In this document: piece by piece, positions 1 through 9,365 of the stretch
Position numbering within the stretch: the first letter of the stretch is position 1
Layout of the letters: every line of letters starts with the position of its first letter
Source: JABDJZ01 sp047619685
GTDB taxonomy: Bacteria > Bacteroidota > Rhodothermia > Rhodothermales > UBA10348
Direction: 5' to 3'
Assembly (NCBI GenBank): GCA_047619685.1
Contig: JBLHLC010000028.1
Location: 1 to 55,981, forward strand
Length of the DNA: 55,981 nucleotides
The notes under the pieces: generated by a model
Databases searched by the model: none
Told to the model about the DNA's origin: nothing
The model's input: only the letters and a program-made list of their open reading frames with translations
Program-made: the position numbers and the translations under genes

Positions 1-218
1 CTGTACTCGTAGTTGGTCCCGATCGGGTAGTAATCCCAGTTCAGGCCGTTGATCATGAAAGGCGCCCCATCGACCATGAGCCGGGTTCCACTGGCGTCCT
101 TTACGACGTGTACGGACTCAACTTCGGACGCTGTCGGCGCCCCCGTTTCGGGACTCGAACAGCCGGTCGCGATGAGGCTGGTAAGCAGCAGGATTCGGGG
201 TTTTATCACGGGACTCAT
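1..218 (-). CDS. Glycosidase-like surface lipoprotein, N-terminal fragment
   Basis: The gene runs off the left edge, so only the first 72 codons are present. They begin at an ATG on the minus strand. The N-terminus is a lipoprotein signal: basic residues, a hydrophobic stretch and a lipobox ending in Gly-Cys at residue 20, which implies anchoring in an envelope membrane. A short linker is followed by a beta-strand-rich start with the phrase MVDGAPFMINGLNWDYYPIG. This resembles the opening of TIM-barrel glycoside hydrolases of the GH2/GH5 kind found in Bacteroidota and Rhodothermota. That family reading is inference, because no catalytic residue lies inside the window. The GPH sugar symporter and ROK repressor 0.25 kb away fit a carbohydrate role. 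GGAGG ends one base before the ATG, too close to be a normal ribosome binding site. Confidence 0.6.
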   Translation of the reverse strand, partial: MSPVIKPRILLLTSLIATGCSSPETGAPTASEVESVHVVKDASGTRLMVDGAPFMINGLNWDYYPIGTNYEY

Positions 219-321
219 GCCTCCAAACGTAAATGCGCACCGGATTGGCGCAGGATTCAAACATTACCGACGGAACCACACCGTCCTGTGCCCGATTATA
301 CGGGCTTCCAAAGGCCACGCC

Positions 322-410
322 GGAGAGGTGGGTGAGTGGCTGAAACCACAGGTTTGCTAAACCTGCGTACGCGGTAACGTGTACCGAGGGTTCGAATCCC
401 TCCCTCTCCG
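322..410 (+). tRNA. tRNA-Ser (anticodon GCU)
   Basis: An 89-nt class II tRNA. The acceptor stem GGAGAGG (322-328) pairs with CCTCTCC (403-409), with G410 as the discriminator base. The anticodon stem CAGGT/ACCTG encloses the loop TTGCTAA, giving anticodon GCU, which reads AGC and AGU serine codons. A long variable arm (GTACGCGGTAACGTGTAC) is typical of tRNA-Ser. The T arm is GAGGG-TTCGAAT-CCCTC. The 3' CCA is not encoded. It stands alone between the edge glycosidase gene and the symporter gene. Confidence 0.96.
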
Positions 411-416
411 CGACCG

Positions 417-453
417 CGAAAAGCCCCTGGTGCACTGCATCGGGGGCTTTTTG
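417..453. terminator. Rho-independent terminator after tRNA-Ser, probably bidirectional
   Basis: AAAAGCCCC (419-427) pairs with GGGGCTTTTT (443-452) around a 15-nt loop, with a T run on one side and an A run on the other. It lies 9 nt after the tRNA and just beyond the stop codon of the convergent symporter gene, so it can serve both transcripts. Confidence 0.85.
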
Positions 454-463
454 CGTTCTACGA

Positions 464-1933
464 TCATGCGGTCACCGGGGCTTGAGCGTTCCCTCCTCTC
501 CGCGTTTCCAGTTCGGCCCGGATTTCGTGTGCCCGCGCCTCCGTAATCGGGAATCTGGCAACGGCCCAGATCGCTATCGCTGAGGCGACGAACGGGACGC
601 CAGCATCAAAGACACGAAGCAGGAAGATGGTGCTGTCGGCCTGGCCGCCACCCAGTTCGACGTCGAAACCAGTGGCATTCAGCAGGTATCCACCGCCCGC
701 AAGCGCTGCGGCCATACCCAATTTGACGACCCACCAGTAAATGGAGCCGTACATCCCTTCCCGCCGCTCGTGCGTGGACAACTCGTCCAGGTCGACGACG
801 TCCGCTACCATCGATGGCATCAGCGTGAACAGGCCGCCCAGGCCAAAGGCCATGAGGGGAGCCGGGATCACTATCAGCCACGGGATTTCAGGGTTGTAGC
901 AAACCCATTTGAGGGCGTATCCCACCATCGAGACCGCTGTCGTGACGAAGAACGCCCTCCTTTTGCCAACTTTTGTCCCCAGCCAGGTTGAAATGACCAC
1001 GACTCCGAAGAGCGCGATTCCCTGGACGGTACCGGACAAGCCGGCCCACGTTGCTCCGGCAAGTTGGTCTCCTCCAAATACATAGTAGATGATGACGTAG
1101 AACTGGAATGACGAGATTAGCATGAACCCGTTGAACACCAGAAACGTCGCCACGCAAAGCAGCACAAAGGGCTTTGTCTTGAGGACCAGAGCGAAACCAC
1201 CGAAGAAGTCGGCCATGGTGCCAACAATTCCCTGGCCCTGCATCTTCAGTTCCCGAGCGGCAGCCTCCTCTGCTGTTTCTGAGAATCGCTCCCTTAGGAA
1301 GATGGCGGGCAGAACGCCGATCCCGATCACTACGACGGCGATGATGATGGCCAACCCGGCGGCACCTTCCTTCTGGCTGGCAAAGAACCCCTCGTAGGTC
1401 ATGATGAGGAGAAACCACGGTGCGACTACGAACGCCAGCTGTCCGACGAAATTCTGGACGCCCATCAAGCGGGTCCGCTCGTGGTAGTCAGGCGTGAGCT
1501 CGTATCCAAGGGCCACCCACGGGGTCGCGAACACCGTGTAGGCCAGATAGAAAATGATCGAGCCTATGAGGAAATAGACGAAGTACCAGTTCTCAGTCTT
1601 GCCGTCCGGCATCTGCCACAGGAGGGCCAATAGAATGCCCGAGGCAATCGCGCCTACGAAAATGTACGGGCGTCTTCGCCCCCATTTGGTCCGGGTGTTG
1701 TCGGAGATGTATCCCATCAGGGGATCCGTCAACGCGTCGGTCAGGCGCGGCAAGGCGCCCAGCAGACCAACCAAAGCCGGGTTCATTCCGAAGCCAAGAT
1801 TGAGCACGATCATCATGCCCACCATTGCCTGGCCGAGCAGGTTGTTGGCGAAACCGCCCAAACCATAGATCAGCTTGTGACCGAACGATACCCGGTCCTC
1901 TGGGGCGGTCTCGTAGTGCGTGGAAGTACTCAT
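464..1933 (-). CDS. GPH-family (MelB-like) sugar:cation symporter
   Basis: 489 residues with about 12 hydrophobic membrane segments. It matches the glycoside-pentoside-hexuronide:cation symporter family of inner-membrane transporters, which take up oligosaccharides or glycosides with H+ or Na+. The family signature is clear around residues 60-95: a DALTDPLMGYISDNTRTKWG stretch followed by RRRPYI. It carries the Asp residues in the first loop that correspond to the cation site of MelB. The C-terminal tail after the last helix is short and charged. The start codon lies 37 bp after the stop of the ROK regulator, so the two genes probably share the promoter at 3330-3358. The substrate cannot be read from sequence. 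A beta-glucan or glycoside breakdown product is plausible given the GH16 and GH78 enzymes elsewhere in the window. Confidence 0.9.
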   Translation of the reverse strand: MSTSTHYETAPEDRVSFGHKLIYGLGGFANNLLGQAMVGMMIVLNLGFGMNPALVGLLGALPRLTDALTDPLMGYISDNTRTKWGRRRPYIFVGAIASGILLALLWQMPDGKTENWYFVYFLIGSIIFYLAYTVFATPWVALGYELTPDYHERTRLMGVQNFVGQLAFVVAPWFLLIMTYEGFFASQKEGAAGLAIIIAVVVIGIGVLPAIFLRERFSETAEEAAARELKMQGQGIVGTMADFFGGFALVLKTKPFVLLCVATFLVFNGFMLISSFQFYVIIYYVFGGDQLAGATWAGLSGTVQGIALFGVVVISTWLGTKVGKRRAFFVTTAVSMVGYALKWVCYNPEIPWLIVIPAPLMAFGLGGLFTLMPSMVADVVDLDELSTHERREGMYGSIYWWVVKLGMAAALAGGGYLLNATGFDVELGGGQADSTIFLLRVFDAGVPFVASAIAIWAVARFPITEARAHEIRAELETRRGGNAQAPVTA

Positions 1934-1970
1934 TATCGGTGGAATGATGGGGAGTGGAGAGAGCGGCCTG

Positions 1971-3242
1971 TCAGACGCTGATTCGGCCTGTGCCCGCGCT
2001 TGGCTGCAAATGATAAAATCCGGGTCTGGAAACCCAGTGGTCCAAAGCGAGGGTAGCGGCGCCCACGGCGACGGCCTGCGGTCCCAACGAACTTCCCAGT
2101 ATTGAAACGCGCTTGCCGGACTGCGTCAGCACGCAGGTGCTTACGGTCTCCCGAACTTGGTCCAGCACCAGTTGCCGAACGCGCATCAAGCTGCCGCTCA
2201 GAACGATCATGCGCGGATCCATGACGTTGACGAAACCGGCCAGAGCGCGTCCAAGGTGGCCCGCGGCCTCTCGGATGACCAGCTGACCGAGTTCGTCCCC
2301 TCTGACTGCTGCATCCTGTACGGTTTGAAGAGAGAGCGTGGCGGGGACGAGCGAACTCGCTGGGAACCCCGGGAGCAATTGGCGAGACCGATTCTCCAGC
2401 GCCTCTCCACCCATGAGTGTAACCAGGCAGCCCTTTAGCCCGCAGACGCAGTCCGGACCGTGGGGGTCGGCGGGGATGTGACCAAATTCCCCGGCTAGCC
2501 CTCTTCCGCCCCGGTAGACCCGGCCATCCAGGATGTAGCCGGCGCCAACACCGTAACCGGCCTTGACGTACATAAAATCCCTGACCCCGCGGCCTGCACC
2601 CCACCACATCTCTGCGAGGGCCCCAAGGTTTGCGTCGTTTTCGATGTATGCGCGAACGCCAAACCAGCCTCCCAGCGATTCACCGACGTTTTGGTCCTTC
2701 CAACCCGGGAGGACTACGTTTGACATTACACCCGGTGCATCGGCATCCACCGGTCCCGGCGCTCCAACCCCCACGGCAATCAGTCCTGCGTGACTGACAT
2801 CGTTGGCCTCGAGCATCTCTTCGCAGAGGCTCTTCATCAGCGCCATGGTGCCGTCCGGGTCGTTTCTAACGCCGTGGTTTCGATGGTTCCACCCCAAGAC
2901 GTGACCCGCCAGGTCCATCAGAACAACGGACACGTGCGTTGCACCTATGTCAATCCCCAGGACGTGGCGGTGATCATCCTGAAATTCCAGCACTTCCGGC
3001 CGGCGTCCACCACTGGACTCGCCTTGACCCACTGCAACCACGTAGCCAGTCTCGAGAAGATCACGGACGATTTCGGTTACCGTCGATCTGGATAGTCCCA
3101 ATCGTCGCGCGATATCCGCACGTGAGATGTGCCGCTCACGCCAGATGAGGTGCATCACGCGATCCGCCAATGGCGGACCGTCGGAGTAACCCGACAAGCT
3201 GCTTCCCAGGTGGGACAGACCTAGTGCTCTTGAATCGGACAT
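1971..3242 (-). CDS. ROK-family transcriptional repressor (NagC/Mlc/XylR type)
   Basis: 423 residues. The N-terminal 85 residues form a winged helix-turn-helix (ISRADIARRLGLSRSTVTEI), which separates it from ROK sugar kinases. The remainder is the ROK sugar-binding fold, with the phosphate-type loop LGIDIGATH, the motif GVGAPGPVD, and the zinc-site segment GH-x9-CVCGLKGC. The Glu that often follows the last Cys is absent (CLVT). Proteins of this class repress sugar uptake and catabolic genes until a sugar or sugar phosphate binds. It is the first gene of an operon with the GPH symporter. Two palindromes overlap its promoter (3313-3329 and 3346-3363) and are likely its own operators. The inducer is unknown. 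Confidence 0.9.
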   Translation of the reverse strand: MSDSRALGLSHLGSSLSGYSDGPPLADRVMHLIWRERHISRADIARRLGLSRSTVTEIVRDLLETGYVVAVGQGESSGGRRPEVLEFQDDHRHVLGIDIGATHVSVVLMDLAGHVLGWNHRNHGVRNDPDGTMALMKSLCEEMLEANDVSHAGLIAVGVGAPGPVDADAPGVMSNVVLPGWKDQNVGESLGGWFGVRAYIENDANLGALAEMWWGAGRGVRDFMYVKAGYGVGAGYILDGRVYRGGRGLAGEFGHIPADPHGPDCVCGLKGCLVTLMGGEALENRSRQLLPGFPASSLVPATLSLQTVQDAAVRGDELGQLVIREAAGHLGRALAGFVNVMDPRMIVLSGSLMRVRQLVLDQVRETVSTCVLTQSGKRVSILGSSLGPQAVAVGAATLALDHWVSRPGFYHLQPSAGTGRISV

Positions 3243-3312
3243 GGAGGGGATCTGGACTCGGCTTGTCGTCCGGGACAGATCCTTTCAGGCTGTCGATCAG
3301 GACGTGATACTT

Positions 3313-3329
3313 TGTTCGCATTCCGAACA
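3313..3329. promoter_or_regulatory. Palindromic operator near the transcription start (O2)
   Basis: TGTTCGCATTCCGAACA is a perfect 6-bp inverted repeat around a 5-bp centre. It lies directly downstream of the -10 box of the minus-strand promoter, where the transcript should begin. Its sequence differs from O1, so the two may bind different regulators. Confidence 0.45.
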
Positions 3330-3358
3330 GAGTTACCGACCAGCAGACTCTTTGTCAA
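3330..3358 (-). promoter_or_regulatory. Sigma70-type promoter of the ROK-symporter operon
   Basis: On the minus strand, TTGACA (3353-3358) is followed after exactly 17 bp by TAACTC (3330-3335). The ROK start codon is about 90 bp downstream. The -35 box is perfect. The -10 box is a moderate match. Confidence 0.6.
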
Positions 3359-3363
3359 GAGTC
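3346..3363. promoter_or_regulatory. Palindromic operator overlapping the -35 box (O1)
   Basis: GACTCTTTGTCAAGAGTC is a perfect 7-bp inverted repeat with a 4-bp centre, and it contains the -35 hexamer on the minus strand. A dimeric repressor bound here would block RNA polymerase. The ROK protein encoded just downstream is the obvious candidate. Confidence 0.5.
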
Positions 3364-3420
3364 CGTCATATTCTACATGCAGCTGGGCAAATACCGCCCG
3401 GATTCACCAGCCCACATCAG

Positions 3421-3699
3421 TGTAGAGCGCCTTTCTGTTTGGCACTTGGTTGGCCTAAAAATACGTTCTCCCAATTCTACTTCCGTGACCCTCAACAGGG
3501 GTGCGAAAGTGGAATTGCCGCCCGTGTTCCACTTCCGTGCGGTCAATTTGGGGGATTTGGTGGAATTGGAATCCCTTATTCCACTCCGGCGCACCGAGCC
3601 GGAGCGTCCGCTTATGTCCACCTTCAGGCTGGGGCGATGTCCTCACGTCTGCTTGAGAGAACAAGCCCAAACAAGCTCCCTCAACTACGCCGCACCACG
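3421..3699 (-). repeat. MITE-like hairpin repeat, copy 1
   Basis: A 279-bp non-coding element whose reverse complement closely matches 32278-32557 (my alignment by eye is near 88-90%, with the first 90 nt almost identical). Read on the minus strand it starts right after the atpG stop codon. It holds a hairpin with TTGAGGGA/TCTCTCAA arms, then GTGGAAT/ATTCCAC, then AAGTGGAA/TTCCACTT. The fourth hairpin of copy 2 (AAGTAGAAT/ATTCTACTT) is damaged here. The ends are weakly inverted: the right end reads TGTAGAGCGC on the plus strand, one mismatch from copy 2, and the left end has decayed. No protein-like reading frame runs through it. With the ROK leader this fills the 457-bp gap between atpG and the ROK gene. 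Confidence 0.8.
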
Positions 3700-4611
3700 C
3701 TAGCCCAGCGCGTCGGCCCCGGAGGTGATCTCGATCAGCTCCTTGGTGATGGCGTCCTGCCTGGCACGGTTGTACTTGAGCTTGAGCTCTTTGAGCAGAT
3801 CCTCGGCATTGTTGGTGGCACTGTCCATGGCCACCATTCGCGCGCCCTGCTCCGCCGCGTTGGACTCTAGGAGGGCACGCCAAACTTGGAAGTTCAGGTA
3901 CTTCGGGACCAGCTGGTCCAGGATGGTCGCGGCGTCCGGCTCAAAGAGGTAGTCCACCGAAGCCCGTCCGGCGTTCTCGTCAACTTCCTCCCGCTCCTCC
4001 ATGACCGGCGTCAGGAAGTGCTCTCTCGGAATCGGAAGAAAGGGCTCCACCACCCGATTCTGGGAGATGGTGTTCTTGAACTCGTTGTAGATCAGGAAGA
4101 CCTGGTCCCACTTTCGGGTCCGGTAACCCTCAGTTGCAACATCGGCCACCGTGCTCGCTGTCTGGAACGAGAGTTTGTCAAAGGCACCACGGTGGTCGCC
4201 GATCAACTGATAACCGCGTCGTGCAAAATGCTCATGCCCCTTTCGGCCAACACAGACGAGATACAGGTCGCCGTTCTCGTGCTCGGCGGCATACGTCTCA
4301 CGGATGGTCTTTTCGGCAACCTTGATCAGGTTGTTGTTGAACCCCCCGGCCAGGCCTCGATCTGCCGTAACGATCACCAGAAGGACACCCGGTGAGACAT
4401 CCTCAAGGCTGAAGAGCGGGTGACTCGCCGGATCCACATGGCGCTTCAGATGGCTGATGACCTCGCCAATCTTGAATGCGTACGGGCGCGCATGGAAGAT
4501 GCCTTCCTGCGCCTTCCGCAGCTTGGCAGCGGCCACCATCTTCATGGCCCGGGTCACCTGCTGGGTGTTTTTTACCGAACCAATTCGGGTGCGTATGTCT
4601 CTGAGGCTCAT
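3700..4611 (-). CDS. atpG: F0F1 ATP synthase subunit gamma
   Basis: 303 residues. This is the central rotor stalk of F1, which turns inside the alpha3beta3 ring and transmits torque from the c-ring. The N-terminal helix (IRTRIGSVKNTQQVTRAMKM) and the C-terminal helix (ending EITSGADALG) form the coiled-coil shaft and match the family closely. The internal Rossmann-like domain includes TADRGLAGGFNNN. It is the last gene of the ATP synthase operon, 4 bp after atpA. The repeat element at 3421-3699 begins at its stop codon. atpD and atpC are not adjacent, so beta and epsilon must be encoded elsewhere, which is common in this group. Confidence 0.97.
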   Translation of the reverse strand: MSLRDIRTRIGSVKNTQQVTRAMKMVAAAKLRKAQEGIFHARPYAFKIGEVISHLKRHVDPASHPLFSLEDVSPGVLLVIVTADRGLAGGFNNNLIKVAEKTIRETYAAEHENGDLYLVCVGRKGHEHFARRGYQLIGDHRGAFDKLSFQTASTVADVATEGYRTRKWDQVFLIYNEFKNTISQNRVVEPFLPIPREHFLTPVMEEREEVDENAGRASVDYLFEPDAATILDQLVPKYLNFQVWRALLESNAAEQGARMVAMDSATNNAEDLLKELKLKYNRARQDAITKELIEITSGADALG

Positions 4612-4615
4612 CCGT

Positions 4616-6205
<1,590 letters not shown>

Positions 6206-6238
6206 CGCGTATACAATTATTGGGCTTCTGTGCCCAGA

Positions 6239-6790
6239 TTAGTTCAGTAAGGCGCCTTCCATCATCCTCTCGCGCAAAGACGCAAGACGATTGGAGATGC
6301 TGCCGTCGTAGACCGTGTCGCCCACCTGGACGACAACGCCGCCGATGAGGGACTCGTCAGTTGAGACACTCAAGCGGACACGCTTGGACAGGCGTTTCTC
6401 GAGCGAGGAAGCGATGGCCTTCTTGTCTTCGTCCGAAAGCGAACGTGCGCTTCGAACGGAGACTTCGGCTATCCCTTCTTCGTCATTACGAATCGCCTGG
6501 TAGGCCGCCATCACACCGGCAACTTCCCCCTCGCGACGTTTCTCCACCAGAAGATGGATCATGCGAAGCGGGAGAGGTCCGATGCGATCTGCGAACAACG
6601 CATCCACGACAGACTTCTTCTTCTCCCGAGAAATCACCGGACTTCCGAAGAAGCGGGTCAACTCGGGCGAATCGACCAGAGCAGCACGAATCTGCGCCAC
6701 ATCCTGATCGGTTGCTTCGATGGACCCCGCCGTGGCGGTTTCCTCGTGCAAAGCCTGCGCGTACCTGCGCGCAACCGTGAGATCACTCAT
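6239..6790 (-). CDS. atpH: F0F1 ATP synthase subunit delta
   Basis: 183 residues. This is the OSCP/delta subunit at the top of F1 that links the alpha3beta3 hexamer to the peripheral b-stalk. The N-terminal helical bundle starts with TVARRYAQALHEE, and the C-terminal domain contains the conserved stretch DESLIGGVVVQVGDTVYDGS followed by RLASLRERM. Length and both signatures are typical. It lies 10 bp after atpF within the operon. Confidence 0.96.
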   Translation of the reverse strand: MSDLTVARRYAQALHEETATAGSIEATDQDVAQIRAALVDSPELTRFFGSPVISREKKKSVVDALFADRIGPLPLRMIHLLVEKRREGEVAGVMAAYQAIRNDEEGIAEVSVRSARSLSDEDKKAIASSLEKRLSKRVRLSVSTDESLIGGVVVQVGDTVYDGSISNRLASLRERMMEGALLN

Positions 6791-6800
6791 TGCCGGAAGG

Positions 6801-7310
6801 TCAGTTGCGCGGTAGGTCGTTGAGGAAGTCCGTCACGAGTTTCCGCTGTTTGGAGTCGTCAATGCTGGACCCCAGGACCCGCTCAGCGGCCTGGAGAGCC
6901 AGATCGGCGACTTCGTTGCGGAGACTCTGCAGGGCAGAATCGCGCTCGCGCCCGATCTCAGCCTGTGCAGATGCCTGCAATTGACGAATCTGTGACTTGG
7001 TTTTTTCGACTTCCTCGGTACGCAGGACTTCGGCCGTGTCGCGCGCTTCCCTGAGGATGCGCTGTGACGCGACGTCTGCCTCGCGGCGAGCCTTGTCGTT
7101 GTCTGCCTGGATCTGACGTGCCTCGGCCAGTGCCTTTTGGGCCTGGTCGATGGACGCCTGGATCGTCGTTTCCCGTTCGTCCAGAGCCGATGTTATCGGG
7201 CCCCAGGCAAACATCCTCAGGACAACCATGAGGATTGAAAACGTGATTAGTATCCAGATTGCCAGGCCCGTATTGGGGGCCAACAGATCTGCAGCCAGGA
7301 TCAGTGTCAT
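6801..7310 (-). CDS. atpF: F0F1 ATP synthase subunit b
   Basis: 169 residues. This is the peripheral stator stalk. One N-terminal membrane helix (about 12-34, LAIWILITFSILMVVLRMF) is followed by a long charged coiled coil with the usual A/E/R/Q-rich heptads. The C-terminus ends with residues that contact delta. A single b gene is present and no b' was seen, so a homodimer is expected. It sits between atpE and atpH. Confidence 0.96.
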   Translation of the reverse strand: MTLILAADLLAPNTGLAIWILITFSILMVVLRMFAWGPITSALDERETTIQASIDQAQKALAEARQIQADNDKARREADVASQRILREARDTAEVLRTEEVEKTKSQIRQLQASAQAEIGRERDSALQSLRNEVADLALQAAERVLGSSIDDSKQRKLVTDFLNDLPRN

Positions 7311-7366
7311 GGTCTATTGGGTCACGGGCCGGTCCAGTAAGGACCGACCGATTTGCCGGTGGCGAT

Positions 7367-7594
7367 TTACTTGGTCGCGAGGATGATGCAGATAACCAGA
7401 CCGAAAAGCGCCGCACCCTCAATAAGGGCAGCTGCGATAATCATCGAGGTCCGGATATCACCTGCGGCCTCCGGCTGGCGGGCTGAGCCTTCCATTGCCG
7501 GGCCGGCAAGACGGCCAATGCCTAGGCCGGCTCCAAGTACGACAAGACCAGCACCAAGTCCTGCTCCCAGGTAAGCCAAAGCTGTCGGTTCCAT
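7367..7594 (-). CDS. atpE: F0F1 ATP synthase subunit c (proteolipid)
   Basis: 75 residues forming a two-helix hairpin with the polar loop ARQPEA. The ion-carrying carboxylate is Glu59 in ALIEGAALF. The Ser/Thr that follow this Glu in Na+-dependent rings are replaced by Gly/Ala. The position of the Na+-binding Gln of the Ilyobacter ring is Ile26. The ring is therefore predicted to move protons. The first helix is rich in GxGxG, as expected for tight ring packing. The gene lies 39 bp after atpB. Confidence 0.97.
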   Translation of the reverse strand: MEPTALAYLGAGLGAGLVVLGAGLGIGRLAGPAMEGSARQPEAAGDIRTSMIIAAALIEGAALFGLVICIILATK

Positions 7595-7633
7595 TGTATC
7601 AGTTGTGTTCTTCTGTGGTTGAAAAGAGGAGGC

Positions 7634-8890
7634 CTAGCTCGCGTGTGCGAGTTCGTGCGCTCCCGCATGAATTTCGGGAGTCTCACCGTGTCCGCCACTC
7701 TCGTGGGCGTGGTGGTCATCATGATCGTGCTCGGCAACGGCCATGCCGATGAAGAGCGCCGATAGCAAAGTGAAGACGTACGCCTGGATGAAGGAAACCA
7801 ACAGTTCCAGGCAGTAGATAAAGAGTGCAAACGCTACGCTCACCACGGAGACGCCATAGCCGGCCGCATCGCCGAAGAGGTTCGCAAAGGAAAAGATGAG
7901 TCCGATCAGGCTGAGTATCACCAGATGACCCGCGGTCATGTTGGCGAAGAGCCGGATGGCCAGGGCAAATGGCTTGGTAAACAGACCCAGAATCTCGACC
8001 GGGATCAGGATGGGCTTTACTGCCAGGGGCACGCCGGGCGGATTGAAGATGTGCCGCCAGTGATCGCGTGATCCGCCCAACTGCGTCAGGACGAATGTGA
8101 TGGTGGCCAATACCGCGGTGACCATGATGTTGGCCGTGGCCGTCACGCCAAACGGGACCAGACCAAGAAGGTTTGCCGTCAGGATGAAGAAGAAAGCGGT
8201 CAACAGGTAAGGCAGGTACTTGTCCGTCTTGTCGCCCAGGTTGGGGCGCGCGATTTCGTCCCGAACAAATAGAATGAGCGTCTCCAGCATATTCTGGAGC
8301 CGACCCTTGGGTGCTGTTTCCCGCCCAACGCCCTTCTTGTAGCGACCGGCGATGCTGATGAACGTAATGGCTACGATCAGCATCGAGAACCAGGCAAACA
8401 GCAGTTGCCGGGTAACGGACATATCCACAACCACCGTACCGCCGGCCGGCGGGGTCAGGGCCGCGTAGTAGTAGTCGTGCCTGCCCTCCGACGCTGCGTG
8501 GTCTTCGGCCGGCTCAGCATGCGTGTCTTCCGTGGCGGATGCGTCCGCATCGGCGCTGTGGTCATCGACACCTTCCGCGTGGTCGTCGGCTGGCGCAGCT
8601 TCGTGTCCGTCGTCCGCCCACTCGGGGAGGTAATGACCGGACAAAACCGCGGCGGTCGAGCTCCAGAAGAAATCAACGCCTAGTCCCCCTTCCGCGTCTC
8701 GCATCACAAAGATGCGAGGCAGCTCAATGTGGAAGCCGTGGGTGAAGTCCCAGTAGTATCCGTCAGCCGAGTGACTGACGACATCCAGTTCTTCTCCCTC
8801 CTCTGACCACGCTGAAGCGGAGCCGGGGGTCATGGCCAACACCACGAGGGCGGCCGTAAGCGCTGAGCCGAGGCGGATTGTTCTGATCAT
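7634..8890 (-). CDS. atpB: F0F1 ATP synthase subunit a, with His-rich extensions
   Basis: 418 residues, against about 250-280 for a typical a subunit. Residues 1-27 look like a signal peptide, as in other Bacteroidota-type a subunits. The core has five or six membrane helices from about 160. The essential Arg of the proton channel is Arg313, in KPFALAIRLFANMTAGH. Two unusual parts stand out. Residues 91-138 form an acidic segment with six His. The tail from 387 to 418 carries nine His in about 30 residues (HDHDDHHAH and onward). These could bind metal or act as a proton buffer, but that is inference. Its start overlaps the stop of the AtpI-like gene by 4 bp (ATGA type). Confidence 0.96.
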   Translation of the reverse strand: MIRTIRLGSALTAALVVLAMTPGSASAWSEEGEELDVVSHSADGYYWDFTHGFHIELPRIFVMRDAEGGLGVDFFWSSTAAVLSGHYLPEWADDGHEAAPADDHAEGVDDHSADADASATEDTHAEPAEDHAASEGRHDYYYAALTPPAGGTVVVDMSVTRQLLFAWFSMLIVAITFISIAGRYKKGVGRETAPKGRLQNMLETLILFVRDEIARPNLGDKTDKYLPYLLTAFFFILTANLLGLVPFGVTATANIMVTAVLATITFVLTQLGGSRDHWRHIFNPPGVPLAVKPILIPVEILGLFTKPFALAIRLFANMTAGHLVILSLIGLIFSFANLFGDAAGYGVSVVSVAFALFIYCLELLVSFIQAYVFTLLSALFIGMAVAEHDHDDHHAHESGGHGETPEIHAGAHELAHAS

Positions 8891-9201
8891 GAACGCTGGA
8901 CTAACTGTCTAGTCTGCTGCCGGTGCAGCATGACAACTTCTATGGTCAGTGCGATGGCGAACACCGCAAAGAAACTGGAAACAAAGGCCGCGAGGTCTAC
9001 CGCCACGAACACGATCACCAGCGTTATCGCAGTCAGCGCGATGAACAAGCGGGCAACCATGCCTCCGAAGGCAACCACCATGAAGGTCTGGTAAGACCGC
9101 CTCAGTGCTACCCGATACGTGAAGAAGCTGACGCCTCCATAGATCACCCCGAAGCCGATGCCGAGAGTGAGACCTAGTACGAATCCGTCAGTGAAATCCA
9201 C
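8887..9201 (-). CDS. AtpI-like small membrane protein of the ATP synthase operon
   Basis: 104 residues starting at GTG, with three hydrophobic helices (about 7-28, 38-60, 64-92) and a short basic C-terminus. Size, topology and position just before atpB match the AtpI/UncI class of assembly helpers for the c-ring, though the sequence itself is poorly conserved. It overlaps atpB by 4 bp, so its translation is probably coupled to subunit a. The 164-bp gap upstream of it (9202-9365) holds no gene. It has a small CCCCT/AGGGG hairpin at about 9270, and no convincing promoter was seen there. Confidence 0.7.
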   Translation of the reverse strand: MDFTDGFVLGLTLGIGFGVIYGGVSFFTYRVALRRSYQTFMVVAFGGMVARLFIALTAITLVIVFVAVDLAAFVSSFFAVFAIALTIEVVMLHRQQTRQLVQRS

Positions 9202-9365
9202 GAAGCTGGGGCCTCATCACGGGCGCAGTGCCCTGATTTTCGAGTAGTTGATCATTTTACGTCAGCCCCCTTGGAGGGGATGTTCGGGAGGGGTGAATTA
9301 TGAATGAACGGACCCCGACTTACGGATGAAATACCTGTGAAAGGACTCGGGACGGCCACTTTTAT

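Noticed and set aside
219..321. A promoter for tRNA-Ser using the TATACG at about 297-302.
   Set aside because: No acceptable -35 box lies at the right distance.
1971..3242. Calling the ROK protein a glucokinase.
   Set aside because: The N-terminal winged helix and its own operator-bearing promoter point to a repressor.
3241..3870. A 209-codon plus-strand frame covering the ROK leader, the repeat and the atpG end.
   Set aside because: It overlaps the atpG C-terminus and spans a promoter and a non-coding repeat; the repeat hairpins explain this stretch better.
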